63,015 nucleotides of DNA from Legionella genomosp. 1 (GCA_945878715.1 CAMCTX010000002.1:1-63015), one strand, 5' to 3'. Positions 38,426-47,338 are shown, numbered from the stretch's first letter. The notes: generated by a model from the letters alone, not told the origin. Made by a program: numbers and translations.

Positions 38426-38952
38426 AAAGCCTCCAAAGCAATGGTGAATGCTGATTTAAACCAGGGTGTATAACGTTCGGGATCTGCCTGATGCGCGGCC
38501 AGGATCTGTGGTACAGACATCCATTGTAGCTGTAGCACTTCTTCTGGATTGGGTACAATAGGCTTGGTGCTATCATAAGGGCCTATCAACACATGATCCA
38601 ATTCATGTTCGCTTAAGCCATTATCAAAATCGGCCTTGTATTGAAATTTTCCGACGGCTTGAAGCGTGGCATGGATACCTAATTCTTCTTCTAGACGCCG
38701 ATGAGCTGCGTTTAGCACAGACTCATCTAATCGTGGATGACTACAACAGGCATTGGTCCATAATCCACCACAATGGTATTTATCGGGATGACGCTGCTGC
38801 AATAAAAAAAGCAGTCGATCGTCAACCCTGTCATAAATAAAAATAGAAAAGGCTCTGTGCAGCAACCCTAATTGATGTGCACGCATTTTCTGCTCGGTGC
38901 CTATTACACGATCCTGATCGTCGACTAAAACGACATGATGCTCTACAAGCAT
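38410..38952 (-). CDS. idi: Isopentenyl-diphosphate delta-isomerase, type I
   Basis: Interconverts IPP and DMAPP. 180 residues, Nudix-fold type I enzyme: 'LLHRAFSIFIYD', 'CGGLWTNACCSHPRLDE' (catalytic Cys), 'AAHRRLEEELGI' (Nudix box), 'SEHELDHVLIG' (catalytic Glu), and 'YTPWFKSAF'. Overlaps mvaD by 10 nt and rseP by 16 nt. IDI is essential when the mevalonate route is the only source, since that route yields only IPP. Confidence 0.95.
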   Translation of the reverse strand: MLVEHHVVLVDDQDRVIGTEQKMRAHQLGLLHRAFSIFIYDRVDDRLLFLLQQRHPDKYHCGGLWTNACCSHPRLDESVLNAAHRRLEEELGIHATLQAVGKFQYKADFDNGLSEHELDHVLIGPYDSTKPIVPNPEEVLQLQWMSVPQILAAHQADPERYTPWFKSAFTIALEALCYKY

Positions 38953-40076
38953 GATTTTAAATCCTCTGGGAGTAACACTTCAGACACCTTTTTCTGAATG
39001 CGAAGGAGGGGCGTCGATTCCAGGGATGGAGAATCGTCGAATACAGGGATGTATGCCCCCGAATCGCATTCGGGAAAAGGTGTTGCAAAAGGATCGGCCA
39101 CTTCTAATGTTGGGAAAAACCCTTTTACAGCTTCTAAATCTTTTTTGAGAAATAAAATTTTTAAATTGGGGCCTGCATCTTGGGTGAAAAATATTTTTAA
39201 CCCCTCTTTACGACAAGCCCAAATCTGATGAATAGCTGTGAGCGTTTGTGCATTTGAATACACAATAGGCGGATTAGCCGTAGACATAAGCGCGTGTAAG
39301 GCCAAAGCATTACGTTCGGTGAATACGCCCAAAGACTCAAAATCACGCTCTTGAATAGCTATTTTCATCATGGATAAAGCCTTAGGCTGCTCGAGAGTCC
39401 AAGTCGTATAAAAAGGCGAGCTTAAAACCGTTTCTTGCATCGCAGCCCTCGAACTGAACGCTTTAGGACCTGCCTCAACAATGAGTAATCCAATGCGTAA
39501 ATCGGGCCAAAAAACATCCAGTGGCACACCAAAACTATCTAATCCATCTTCTCGTATGCCCATAGGCCATTCTACAAAACCTTGCCATAAGGATCGGGTC
39601 GCACTGCCACTACCTAAACGTGCCAGAATTGCTAAGCTAGATTCTGGCAAATGCCAAGCAAAAAGTTTATCGATAGCCTGCACCAAGGCTGCAAAGCCAC
39701 AGGCAGAAGAAGCAAGTCCTGCAGCAATCGGAATAGTGCTATGCGTATCTACCGCAAAATTCGTTGTAGGACTTGGACGAAAATAATCTAAAAATCCGCT
39801 TAAACGTTGTGCAAAGGGGGTGGTCGCATCGATTATTGTGTCGTTCACCCGAATACTATCGGATGCCGCATCGCTTAAAGCAATCTGCGTAGTAGCGCCT
39901 AGGCTTCCTAAAGAAATAGACAGGCTTGGGGTGCTTGCTAAATGTAGATCGGTATTACGCTTACCCCAATATTTACATAAAGCAATATTGGCGGGTGCAA
40001 AAGCCAGGGCTTGATCGCTAGCAGGTTCAAAAGAACACTCTTTTAATAGCTGTTGGATCAAGGTTTTCCTATCCAT
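38943..40076 (-). CDS. mvaD: Diphosphomevalonate decarboxylase
   Basis: Final mevalonate step, making IPP. 377 residues from ATG 40076 (AGGGTG upstream), overlapping the upstream kinase by 8 nt. GHMP fold: 'APANIALCKYWGKRN', 'STPSLSISLGSLGATTQI', 'PIAAGLASSACGFAALVQAI', and 'GSGSATRSLWQGFVEW'. The C-terminal ~30 residues are an extension. Confidence 0.93.
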   Translation of the reverse strand: MDRKTLIQQLLKECSFEPASDQALAFAPANIALCKYWGKRNTDLHLASTPSLSISLGSLGATTQIALSDAASDSIRVNDTIIDATTPFAQRLSGFLDYFRPSPTTNFAVDTHSTIPIAAGLASSACGFAALVQAIDKLFAWHLPESSLAILARLGSGSATRSLWQGFVEWPMGIREDGLDSFGVPLDVFWPDLRIGLLIVEAGPKAFSSRAAMQETVLSSPFYTTWTLEQPKALSMMKIAIQERDFESLGVFTERNALALHALMSTANPPIVYSNAQTLTAIHQIWACRKEGLKIFFTQDAGPNLKILFLKKDLEAVKGFFPTLEVADPFATPFPECDSGAYIPVFDDSPSLESTPLLRIQKKVSEVLLPEDLKSCL

Positions 40077-41025
40077 AACACACACCCTGCGTGCTTACAG
40101 AGACTGGTTGTAGTATGCCTGGTTGTGTCAGCATGGTCGAAGGCTCTGTTGTACAAGTACCCAAGGCAATCACACAATCGCCTAAACCAGAACCCGATAT
40201 TTTAGCTCCCTGAATACCGGGCTGTTGCCTTAAATAACTTGTGATAGCCTCTAAAGCGACGTTATTCACGCCCAAGGCAGTCATACAAGCATTTTGCATA
40301 TTCATAAGCTGTCCTAGATCATCAAAACAGCCCGCATCTAAGGCAAGGCTTGCCCGCCTAACTATCGCATCGATTGTTTCATAAAGCGCCTTAAGCACAC
40401 TTGGATAACGTGCATGCAAAGCTTCGACTTGTGCGATAACCACGGCAGTCGGTGTCTTAGCCCCCGAATAAACCACTGTGATGGGCAGTGTCTCTGAAAG
40501 CTGTTTCAGGGGATAGGGCCCACACTGTTGATACAATAACACACCGCCAAAAACACTGGCCGCTGCATCGGCACCCGATCCAAAACCTTGCACCTGACGA
40601 ATTACTTGCAGTGCTTGCTGAAAGAGCCTCTGTTGTCGCTGTTCTAAAGATTGCTGTGCTTGGGCTTCTGCTTCCAGCCATTGTGACAATGCAGCCGTAA
40701 CTGCCACACTCACTGCTGCAGATGATCCTAAACCTATCTTATCGGAAAAATCGGAAATAATGTCTAATTCGAAACCCTGTTCTAATAAGTGCTTAAACTG
40801 CAAAATGCTTGCGATCACAAAATCAAAGGGCTTCTGTATAACAAGGTTGTCTACAGAACAGGCTAGATCACCCAAAGCTGATCGAACAATAATAACTTTA
40901 TCCTGACGGGGATTGAGTATGACATGCACACGCTGATCGACTGCAAGCACGATTGCCTGTTTATCATGCAACACAGCATGTTCACCCAATAACATAAGAC
41001 TCCCAGCTGCGGAAGCCTTATACAA
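40069..41025 (-). CDS. GHMP kinase of the mevalonate cassette (mevalonate or phosphomevalonate kinase)
   Basis: 318 residues from TTG 41025, which overlaps the upstream mvk stop by 8 nt (TTGTATAA). Motifs: 'AAGSLMLLGEHAVLH', 'IGLGSSAAVSVAVTAAL' (ATP loop), 'FGSGADAAASVFGG', and 'KISGSGLGDCVIAL'. It resembles mevalonate kinase, but another mvk-like gene is adjacent. The pathway needs a phosphomevalonate kinase and none other is visible, so this gene is the best candidate for that step (inference). Confidence 0.8.
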   Translation of the reverse strand: MYKASAAGSLMLLGEHAVLHDKQAIVLAVDQRVHVILNPRQDKVIIVRSALGDLACSVDNLVIQKPFDFVIASILQFKHLLEQGFELDIISDFSDKIGLGSSAAVSVAVTAALSQWLEAEAQAQQSLEQRQQRLFQQALQVIRQVQGFGSGADAAASVFGGVLLYQQCGPYPLKQLSETLPITVVYSGAKTPTAVVIAQVEALHARYPSVLKALYETIDAIVRRASLALDAGCFDDLGQLMNMQNACMTALGVNNVALEAITSYLRQQPGIQGAKISGSGLGDCVIALGTCTTEPSTMLTQPGILQPVSVSTQGVCYG

Positions 41026-42034
41026 GACAAGTACCCTGGGTATCGACACGCACAGGCTGCATGCCATAACCATACTGCGTTACAATGTGCGAGATATCTT
41101 GATCGGCTAATACCAATACTACGCCTGCCCGATCGCCTGCAATGGACCCAGCCCCACAAATCTTTGCAGCGGCTCCACTCTTTTCTAGGGCCTGAATCAA
41201 TTGCTGCACTTTTAAGGGTACCACCCCAATTTTTACCAGCAAACGATGATTTTCCCGTATACAAGCCTGCATAGATTGTTGCGCTTGCAAACTTAAGGCT
41301 TCATCAAAAGCCTGCGTGACAGCTGCAAAATCGTCGATCATCGATCCTGTTTGAAAGTAAGGCTCTACAGCACGCACACATTCGCCGGTGGTGACCATCG
41401 GCGTTCCTGTTTGCACAATCATCATGGGAACCTGTGGCATAATCCGCGTGCTCACTTTTCCCGCTTGAAAATGCAAACAGCCCCCTAACATCGCCACATG
41501 CAGATCCAAACCACTGGATTGACCATGTTGCAAATTTTCGGAGACACGCCCTAGGGAAACAAAACCACTGGCATCTAATTCTAAACCAAAAAAATGGGCC
41601 ACTGCATACAGGGTACTCATAATAACCGCGGCGGAAGATCCTAAACCGCACCCTATAGGGATACTCGAAGCCGATCGAATTTCCAAACCTTGTAACAAGG
41701 AAATATTCAGAGACTCTAAAATATGCATCACCGTGTATTGCACCAATTCAAAGGGTTTTTTTAAGACCTCTCGAATGCCACAACGCCCTTCTAAAAAATC
41801 TCGGTATTGTTCTTGTATTCTTTGGGTGATCACTTTCAGCGTTTGACGCGTTAAGGATCGTGCGTATTTTAGATTTAAACAATTGAATAAAATACTCGAT
41901 GACAAGGCCGACAAAACCGTACTGTAGGCATAGCGATCAATCGCCAACGCGATAGCAGGTGCCCCATACAATACCGCATGCTCCCCAGAAAGAATAAGCT
42001 TTGCAGGCGATCGCGCTTTTAATCGCTTATACAT
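41018..42034 (-). CDS. mvk: Mevalonate kinase
   Basis: Phosphorylates mevalonate. 338 residues with 'SPAKLILSGEHAVLYGAPAIALAIDR', 'SIPIGCGLGSSAAVIMSTLYAV', 'GQSSGLDLHVAMLGG' and 'KICGAGSIAGDRAGVVL'. The N-terminal GEHAVLYG pattern is typical of this kinase. ATG 42034 overlaps mvaS by 16 nt. The tail at 41018 overlaps the next GHMP kinase. Confidence 0.88.
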   Translation of the reverse strand: MYKRLKARSPAKLILSGEHAVLYGAPAIALAIDRYAYSTVLSALSSSILFNCLNLKYARSLTRQTLKVITQRIQEQYRDFLEGRCGIREVLKKPFELVQYTVMHILESLNISLLQGLEIRSASSIPIGCGLGSSAAVIMSTLYAVAHFFGLELDASGFVSLGRVSENLQHGQSSGLDLHVAMLGGCLHFQAGKVSTRIMPQVPMMIVQTGTPMVTTGECVRAVEPYFQTGSMIDDFAAVTQAFDEALSLQAQQSMQACIRENHRLLVKIGVVPLKVQQLIQALEKSGAAAKICGAGSIAGDRAGVVLVLADQDISHIVTQYGYGMQPVRVDTQGTCLV

Positions 42035-43209
42035 GCAGGGGTCGCCTCATAAATACGTTTGTGCTGATCGATACCACTCAAACGATAACGTCCTTGACCA
42101 TAGGCAGACAAAACAAGCTTAGCCCCATCATTGGGATAATGAAAATTATAAAAATTTTCGTATTCGGTCTGTGATAAAAGCTGACGTTCTGCGAGCATTT
42201 TTTGATGACCTGTTTTATCTAAAGAATCTTGATAACCCGCTTGCACAATCCCACTAAAAAATTCGCCAATACAACCCGAACCATAGCTGTAAAAACCAAT
42301 TCGTTTTCCCCTTAGATCGCTAGGGCTGTTTTCCAACAGGGAAAGAAAACTTAAATATAAGGACGCAGTATAACAATTGCCCGTGATACGGCCATAGGCT
42401 AGGGCTGGCCCCAACACTTCTTTGAGTGTAGCGCTCGATAATTTAGGCGCATTATTGATCTTCAATAAATACTGATGGGCTTTTTCTACCAAACGGGGCA
42501 CGGGCACATGGTAGCAAATATGGGCATGATCTTGGAGTGTTCGACCCGACAAAGCCGTGTATTGCTCCCAGGTCTTTTGCACCAATTTAAGATAAACTTC
42601 ACAGGAGTACTGCCCATCGACAATGGCTTCCTCACGATAGTTTGGTCGCCAGAAATCCATCAAATCTTCGGTATAAAAACCACTTTCGGGTTCTATGGCT
42701 AGGATTCTAGGATTCTGAGATAAAAGCAGTGCTATAGCCCCTCCCCCTTGGGAGGATTCGCCTTTGCTTTTAAGACCATAGCGTGCAACATCAGAAGCAA
42801 TCACTAAAATCTTCTTTGAGGGATCTTCACGTAGCATGGGCAAAGCCATTTGTATGGCCGCGGTCGCACCATAACAAGCCTGTTTAATTTCTAAAACCCT
42901 GCAACGTTCTGGCAAGCCCAATAAGCGATGCACAAACATCCCAGCAGCCTTGGATTGATCGATAGAACTTTCAGTGGCAAAGAGTAAGGTGTCGATGCTT
43001 TTGGGATCGATCTGTTTTAAAACACGATACCCTGCATCGGCTGCCATAGTCACTACATCTTCATCCGGCGGTATCACCGCCATTTTTTCTTGGCCTAAAC
43101 CCACATAAAATTTATTGACATCAATGCCACGGGCGTCCGCCAATGTTTTTAGATCTAAGCAATAAGGACTTGTATAAAAACCTATGGCTGTGATACCGAC
43201 CTTAACCAT
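42019..43209 (-). CDS. mvaS: Hydroxymethylglutaryl-CoA synthase
   Basis: Condenses acetyl-CoA with acetoacetyl-CoA. About 396 residues from ATG 43209, overlapping mvaA by 8 nt. It has 'KFYVGLGQEKMAV', 'EDVVTMAADAG', 'LLFATESSIDQSKAAG', the catalytic Cys in 'LEIKQACYGATAAIQMAL', 'VIASDVARYGL', 'FWRPNYREEA', 'CYHVPVPRLVEKAH' (catalytic His), and 'GFYSYGSGCIGEFFSG'. It resembles the actinobacterial (Streptomyces CL190-type) enzyme. Confidence 0.95.
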   Translation of the reverse strand: MVKVGITAIGFYTSPYCLDLKTLADARGIDVNKFYVGLGQEKMAVIPPDEDVVTMAADAGYRVLKQIDPKSIDTLLFATESSIDQSKAAGMFVHRLLGLPERCRVLEIKQACYGATAAIQMALPMLREDPSKKILVIASDVARYGLKSKGESSQGGGAIALLLSQNPRILAIEPESGFYTEDLMDFWRPNYREEAIVDGQYSCEVYLKLVQKTWEQYTALSGRTLQDHAHICYHVPVPRLVEKAHQYLLKINNAPKLSSATLKEVLGPALAYGRITGNCYTASLYLSFLSLLENSPSDLRGKRIGFYSYGSGCIGEFFSGIVQAGYQDSLDKTGHQKMLAERQLLSQTEYENFYNFHYPNDGAKLVLSAYGQGRYRLSGIDQHKRIYEATPACISD

Positions 43210-44263
43210 GGGGCTGCCCCTGAGCATCGATACGCTCCAAGCGTAAATGACTGTCTACCAATTCGCCAGGATTGGTCTGTGCTGCTAATAGCGATAATTC
43301 ACCACATAGGACTGTCGCCGCGATAATAGCGGCTAAGCGCTTCGCATTCTGACCCGGTTCTCGAGACTCTAAGCAACCCAAGGCTTTTAAATTCTCTTGC
43401 ACAAAAGGCCATTGTTTACCACTACCCACCGTTCCAACAATGATATTGGGCAAGGTAACCGAAAAATACAGATCGCTATCGCGCAATTCGGCATGCACCA
43501 TGCCCTGAGATCCTTCTACAATATTAGCGGCATCCTGTCCCGTCGCTAAATAAAAGGCGAGTAATATATTCGCAAAATGCGCATTGGCGCTGCGCAGCCC
43601 CCCTGCCAATACAGTGCCGATGAGGTTTTTCTTAATATGCAGCTGTACTATTTTTTCGGGCGTGGTTCTTAAATGCTTTTGGCAGGCATCCCTGCTTACA
43701 AGCAGTTCTGCAATCACAGAATGTCCACGCCCTAGAATACCGTTTACAGCAGAAACTTTTTTATCGGTACAAAAATTAGCGGAGATCGATACATACTGTA
43801 AGGCAGGATAGTGCTGCACAAGCCAAGCGATTAAGGCATCGGCGGCTTTGGTAACCATATTGTGCCCTGCCGCATCGCCTGTCTGCATTTCAAAACGTAG
43901 ATACAATAAATTGCCGATCATCTGCACATGCCAATCTCTCAGGCGTGTAAAACGACTGGTACCGGCTACAACCTGCTCGAGCGCTGCGCGGTGAGATTCT
44001 AAAGCACGCACTACATCTAAGATGGTTTTTGCATCGGGTCCTTCCAAAACAACCGAGCGTGTCATGCAGGCATCGACCACGACCACTTGGATCCCTTGCG
44101 CTGCAGCACGCGACAATAACGCACCCCGGCGTACCGAAGGCCATAAGGGTGCCTCTAGGGTGGCGAGCGGAACATAAAGTTGATCATCCAACACATCTCC
44201 ACCGATCTTAATAGGACCCACATTGCGCATAGGAATGGCCGCAATGGCTTCAGGATTTTTCAA
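43202..44263 (-). CDS. mvaA: Hydroxymethylglutaryl-CoA reductase, class I
   Basis: Committed step to mevalonate. 353 residues: 'IPMRNVGPIKIGGDV', catalytic Glu in 'VPLATLEAPLWPSVRRGA', 'MQTGDAAGHNMVT', catalytic Lys in 'SANFCTDKKVSAVNGILGRG', catalytic Asp in 'FYLATGQDAANIVEGSQG', 'IVGTVGSGKQ' and a C-terminal 'ELVDSHLRLER' His. From memory this follows the Streptomyces sp. CL190 HMG-CoA reductase closely, including its 353-residue length. Start TTG 44263 with GAGGT upstream. First gene of the cassette, downstream of cdsA. Confidence 0.95.
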   Translation of the reverse strand: MKNPEAIAAIPMRNVGPIKIGGDVLDDQLYVPLATLEAPLWPSVRRGALLSRAAAQGIQVVVVDACMTRSVVLEGPDAKTILDVVRALESHRAALEQVVAGTSRFTRLRDWHVQMIGNLLYLRFEMQTGDAAGHNMVTKAADALIAWLVQHYPALQYVSISANFCTDKKVSAVNGILGRGHSVIAELLVSRDACQKHLRTTPEKIVQLHIKKNLIGTVLAGGLRSANAHFANILLAFYLATGQDAANIVEGSQGMVHAELRDSDLYFSVTLPNIIVGTVGSGKQWPFVQENLKALGCLESREPGQNAKRLAAIIAATVLCGELSLLAAQTNPGELVDSHLRLERIDAQGQPHG

Positions 44264-44357
44264 GCGCTAACCTCACCCAGGGAAAATAGGAAAATTCGGT
44301 CCATTATACTGAAATAGCAGGCTGCGTGACAAATTGTTTTATATGAGAAAGATAACT

Positions 44358-45173
44358 TTAACTCAAAAACATCCACCCAAGACTAAACAAAGGCACTGCG
44401 GCATTGATGCTATCTAAGCGATCCAAAATACCACCATGGCCTGGTAGGATAGTGCCGCTGTCTTTTAAACCACGCAGACGCTTAAAGAGACTTTCGAAGA
44501 GATCGCCCACGATTGAGAAAATCATGGTAATAAAACCGAGAAGCATCCAATGGGGTACAGAGAGTTTGGGCTTGAGTAAAACATAAGCTACGCCAACCAC
44601 CACAAAACCAACGGCTAAGCCACCCAATACCCCTTCCCAGGTTTTACCAGGACTTAAGGCGGGAACCAATTTAGTGCGACCATAGCGCTTGCCCACGAAA
44701 TACGCTGCGCTGTCACAGACGCAAACGAGGGCCAAACTATAAAGCAGAAGATAGGGATCGGTATACTGTAACGCGACAAAGAAAGTCCAGGTCGGCACTA
44801 AGACCATACAACCACTCAATATCCCGATAACATGAGACTTCCAGAAAAGCGTATATTTTGGATAAAGGATGATGGCGATAAGGGCCATTATCCAAAAAGC
44901 GGGGATAAAGGCTAGCACCCCTGCCTGCAAAGAAGTGCGACTACCCAGTCGTTCAAGGGCAATCAGCAATAGTGTGGCCATAAGGACCATGAGCAGTAAA
45001 CAGCTCACACGGCCTAATAGCGTATTAAAACCTGCGAATCGACTCCACTCCCAAGCAGCCACTAAAAATACAGCCCCACTCAACAGCACAAAAGGCAAAG
45101 TACTCAACCAAAGAATGGCAGCGATGACTAAGGGTATAAGGCATAGCGCTGTTAGAACACGTTTTTTAAGCAT
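44358..45173 (-). CDS. cdsA: Phosphatidate cytidylyltransferase
   Basis: Makes CDP-diacylglycerol for phospholipid synthesis. 271 residues from ATG 45173; the frame runs further up through the repeats but 'MLKKRVLTALCLIPLVIAAIL' is the family N-terminus. Multi-spanning membrane protein with the signature 'SPGKTWEGVLGGLAVGF' and 'SIVGDLFESLFKRLRGLKDSGTILPGHGGILDRLDS'. Its downstream neighbour is mvaA, where dxr stands in pseudomonads. Confidence 0.95.
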   Translation of the reverse strand: MLKKRVLTALCLIPLVIAAILWLSTLPFVLLSGAVFLVAAWEWSRFAGFNTLLGRVSCLLLMVLMATLLLIALERLGSRTSLQAGVLAFIPAFWIMALIAIILYPKYTLFWKSHVIGILSGCMVLVPTWTFFVALQYTDPYLLLYSLALVCVCDSAAYFVGKRYGRTKLVPALSPGKTWEGVLGGLAVGFVVVGVAYVLLKPKLSVPHWMLLGFITMIFSIVGDLFESLFKRLRGLKDSGTILPGHGGILDRLDSINAAVPLFSLGWMFLS

Positions 45174-45186
45174 AATGGCACACCCC

Positions 45187-46044
45187 TTAAGTATTGAAAG
45201 CCCTCTCCCCCTGAGGGAGAGGGTCCCGCGTAGCGGGGGGTGAGGGGATATCAAGGACTGTTTCACCCCTCATCCGGGCCTGCGGCCCACCTTCTCCCGT
45301 AACGGGAGAAGGTATCAGCTCGTATTCAGATTCTTCTGTATTTTCTACAATATTACCAAAACGACGTTCTCGATGTGCATAAGCGATGAGTGCCGTTTCT
45401 AATTGTGCTTCTCTAAAATCGGGCCAAAAAACATCGCTAAAATACAGTTCGGTATAGGCACATTGCCAGAGTAAAAAATTGCTGATCCGATATTCACCAC
45501 TGGTACGAATCAGTAAATCGGGTTCTGGTAAATCGGCCAATGCTAAATGTTGACTAATGCTCTGTTCATCGATGCATTCTGGATTTAGATCGCCGCACTG
45601 TACTTTGCTGGCCAATTGCTTCATCGCTTGCACGAGATCCCAACGACCCCCATAGTTAAAAGCAATGCTAAGATTAAGCCTTGTACCACTGCGGGTTTGC
45701 GCTTCAGCTTCCTGCACAGCCGCTTTCAAACTTTCAGGAAAAACGCTTCGATCGCCAATCACTCTCAAACGCACACCATTTTCGGATAACGCTTTTACTT
45801 CGCTTTTAAGCAACCGGCCAAACAGGCCTAATAGAAAATCGACCTCGGTTTTGGGACGACGCCAATTTTCGCTACTAAAACCAAAGAAGGTTAAACAGGC
45901 AATTTCTTTTTTAAGGCAGGCTTCAATGACAGCCCGCACCGATTCAACGCCCTGTTGATGTCCCGCTATACGCGGTAAATGACGGGCACTGGCCCAGCGG
46001 CCATTACCATCCATAATAATTGCGATATGCGTAGGCATAGACAT
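45187..46044 (-). CDS. uppS: Undecaprenyl diphosphate synthase with repeat-encoded C-terminal extension
   Basis: Cis-prenyl transferase making C55-PP, the glycan carrier precursor. 285 residues: 'IIMDGNGRWASARHLPRIAGHQQG' (catalytic Asp), 'LTFFGFSSENWRRP', 'NLSIAFNYGGRWDLVQA', 'DLLIRTSGEYRISNFLLWQCAYTELYF' and 'FWPDF'. The family part ends near 'RERRFGNIVENTEE' (about residue 235). The remaining ~45 residues are read out of two palindromic repeat copies ('PSPVTGEGGPQARMRG', 'PSPPATRDPLPQGERA'). It abuts frr with no dxr between. Confidence 0.95.
   Translation of the reverse strand: MSMPTHIAIIMDGNGRWASARHLPRIAGHQQGVESVRAVIEACLKKEIACLTFFGFSSENWRRPKTEVDFLLGLFGRLLKSEVKALSENGVRLRVIGDRSVFPESLKAAVQEAEAQTRSGTRLNLSIAFNYGGRWDLVQAMKQLASKVQCGDLNPECIDEQSISQHLALADLPEPDLLIRTSGEYRISNFLLWQCAYTELYFSDVFWPDFREAQLETALIAYAHRERRFGNIVENTEESEYELIPSPVTGEGGPQARMRGETVLDIPSPPATRDPLPQGERAFNT
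45201..45252. repeat. Dispersed palindromic repeat, copy B1 (reverse orientation)
   Basis: CCCTCTCCC (45201-45209) pairs with GGGAGAGGG (45215-45223), followed by CCGCGTAGCGG and GGTGAGGGG. This is copy A read in the opposite direction. Inside the uppS reading frame, forming an inverted pair with B2. Confidence 0.8.
45264..45316. repeat. Dispersed palindromic repeat, copy B2
   Basis: CACCCCTCATCCGGGCCTGC, then the stem CCTTCTCCCGT (45290-45300) / ACGGGAGAAGG (45302-45312). Almost identical to copy C at 51404. Read on the minus strand in uppS as PSPVTGEGGPQARMRG. Confidence 0.85.
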
Positions 46045-46601
46045 TAAATATGCATTAACTCGCTTTCTTTGGCCACCACCATTTTCTCCAGTTCTGCAAC
46101 CAAACGATCGGTTAATTTCTGTATACCGGCTTCGCCTGAGCGCTCTACATCTTCGGTGATTTCTTTCTTTTTGCTTAATTGCTTAATCGCTGTGTTCGCA
46201 TCTCGGCGAATACCCCGTAAAGCAATGCGTGCTTCTTCTGCGTCTTTACCCAAATGACGGACCAGTTCTTTACGACGTTCTTCGGTTAAAGCCGGTAATG
46301 GAACCCGTATCAAATGACCCAAGGTGACTGGATTAAGGCCCAAATCGGCCGAACGAATCGCTTTATCAATGGCCTGCACCACCGATTTATCCCAAGGTGT
46401 TACGACTAAAGTGCGCGCATCTTCGATCATAATAGAGGCGACTTGATTTAAAGGCGTTGTATTGCCATAACAAACGACTGGTAGTGATTCAATTAAACTA
46501 GGATGAGCCCGACCGGTTCTTAATTTGGCGAGGTTCTGCGAAAAATTTTCTAAGCACTTTTGCATACGATCGTGTGCTTGCTGTTGAATCGCTTGTATCA
46601 T
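46044..46601 (-). CDS. frr: Ribosome recycling factor
   Basis: Splits post-termination ribosomes together with EF-G. 185 residues with 'LAKLRTGRAHPSLIESL', 'YGNTTPLNQVASI', 'DKSVVQAIDKAIRSADLGLNP' and 'PALTEERRKELVRHL'. Abuts uppS directly. Confidence 0.97.
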   Translation of the reverse strand: MIQAIQQQAHDRMQKCLENFSQNLAKLRTGRAHPSLIESLPVVCYGNTTPLNQVASIMIEDARTLVVTPWDKSVVQAIDKAIRSADLGLNPVTLGHLIRVPLPALTEERRKELVRHLGKDAEEARIALRGIRRDANTAIKQLSKKKEITEDVERSGEAGIQKLTDRLVAELEKMVVAKESELMHI

Positions 46602-46613
46602 ACTCTAATGCCT

Positions 46614-47336
46614 CTAGTGTATCAGCGTACCTTCTTCTTCACCCAAAACCACCCTTAAAAGCGCGCCTGGTTTACTAATGCTAAAAACGCGGATGTTAAG
46701 ACCATGATCCCTGCATTGACAAAAAGCCGTTAAATCCATCACCCCTAATTCTTTGCGCAATGCTTCTTCATAAGATAAGACTGAATAACGCTTGGCCTCT
46801 GGGTTTTTACGCGGATCGCTGTCATAAACGCCATCGACATTGGTTGCTTTTAAGAGAACATCTGCCCCAATTTCAATAGCCCTAAGACTGGCAGCAGAAT
46901 CGGTGGTGACTAAGGGATTGCCCGTGCCGGCTGCGAATAAAACCAAGGTACCTTGGCTTAAATAATCCATGGCTTTACGACGATCATAGTGATCGACAAT
47001 CCCACTCATCGGAAAAGCAGACATAATCTGTGCACTAAAGCCCGCTCTTTCCAAAGCATCTCGCATGGCTAATGCATTGATAATGGTAGCCAACATGCCC
47101 ATTTGATCGCCGGTAATACGACCGATACCAATGGCTGAAAGGGCTTCTCCCCGAAAGAAATTACCGCCCCCAATCACTAAGCCTACCTGCACTTTGTGTT
47201 GAAGAAGCGATATGACATCAGAGGCGAGTTGATCGAGCACTGAAGGATCGATCCCAAAGGTTTTATCACCTAATAGAGCCTCTCCGCTTAATTTAAGCAA
47301 CACACGACGATAAAGCGGTTGCACGGTAGATTTCAC
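46614..47336 (-). CDS. pyrH: UMP kinase
   Basis: Phosphorylates UMP. 240 residues from GTG 47336: '[14 protein letters not shown]', '[15 protein letters not shown]', '[20 protein letters not shown]' and '[21 protein letters not shown]'. Between tsf and frr as usual. Confidence 0.97.
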   Translation of the reverse strand: MKSTVQPLYRRVLLKLSGEALLGDKTFGIDPSVLDQLASDVISLLQHKVQVGLVIGGGNFFRGEALSAIGIGRITGDQMGMLATIINALAMRDALERAGFSAQIMSAFPMSGIVDHYDRRKAMDYLSQGTLVLFAAGTGNPLVTTDSAASLRAIEIGADVLLKATNVDGVYDSDPRKNPEAKRYSVLSYEEALRKELGVMDLTAFCQCRDHGLNIRVFSISKPGALLRVVLGEEEGTLIH

Positions 47337-47338
47337 CT

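Noticed and set aside
45174-45266. N-terminal extension of cdsA through the repeat
   Set aside because: The extension is repeat-derived sequence; the family N-terminus begins at ATG 45173, with a GGGGTG site upstream.
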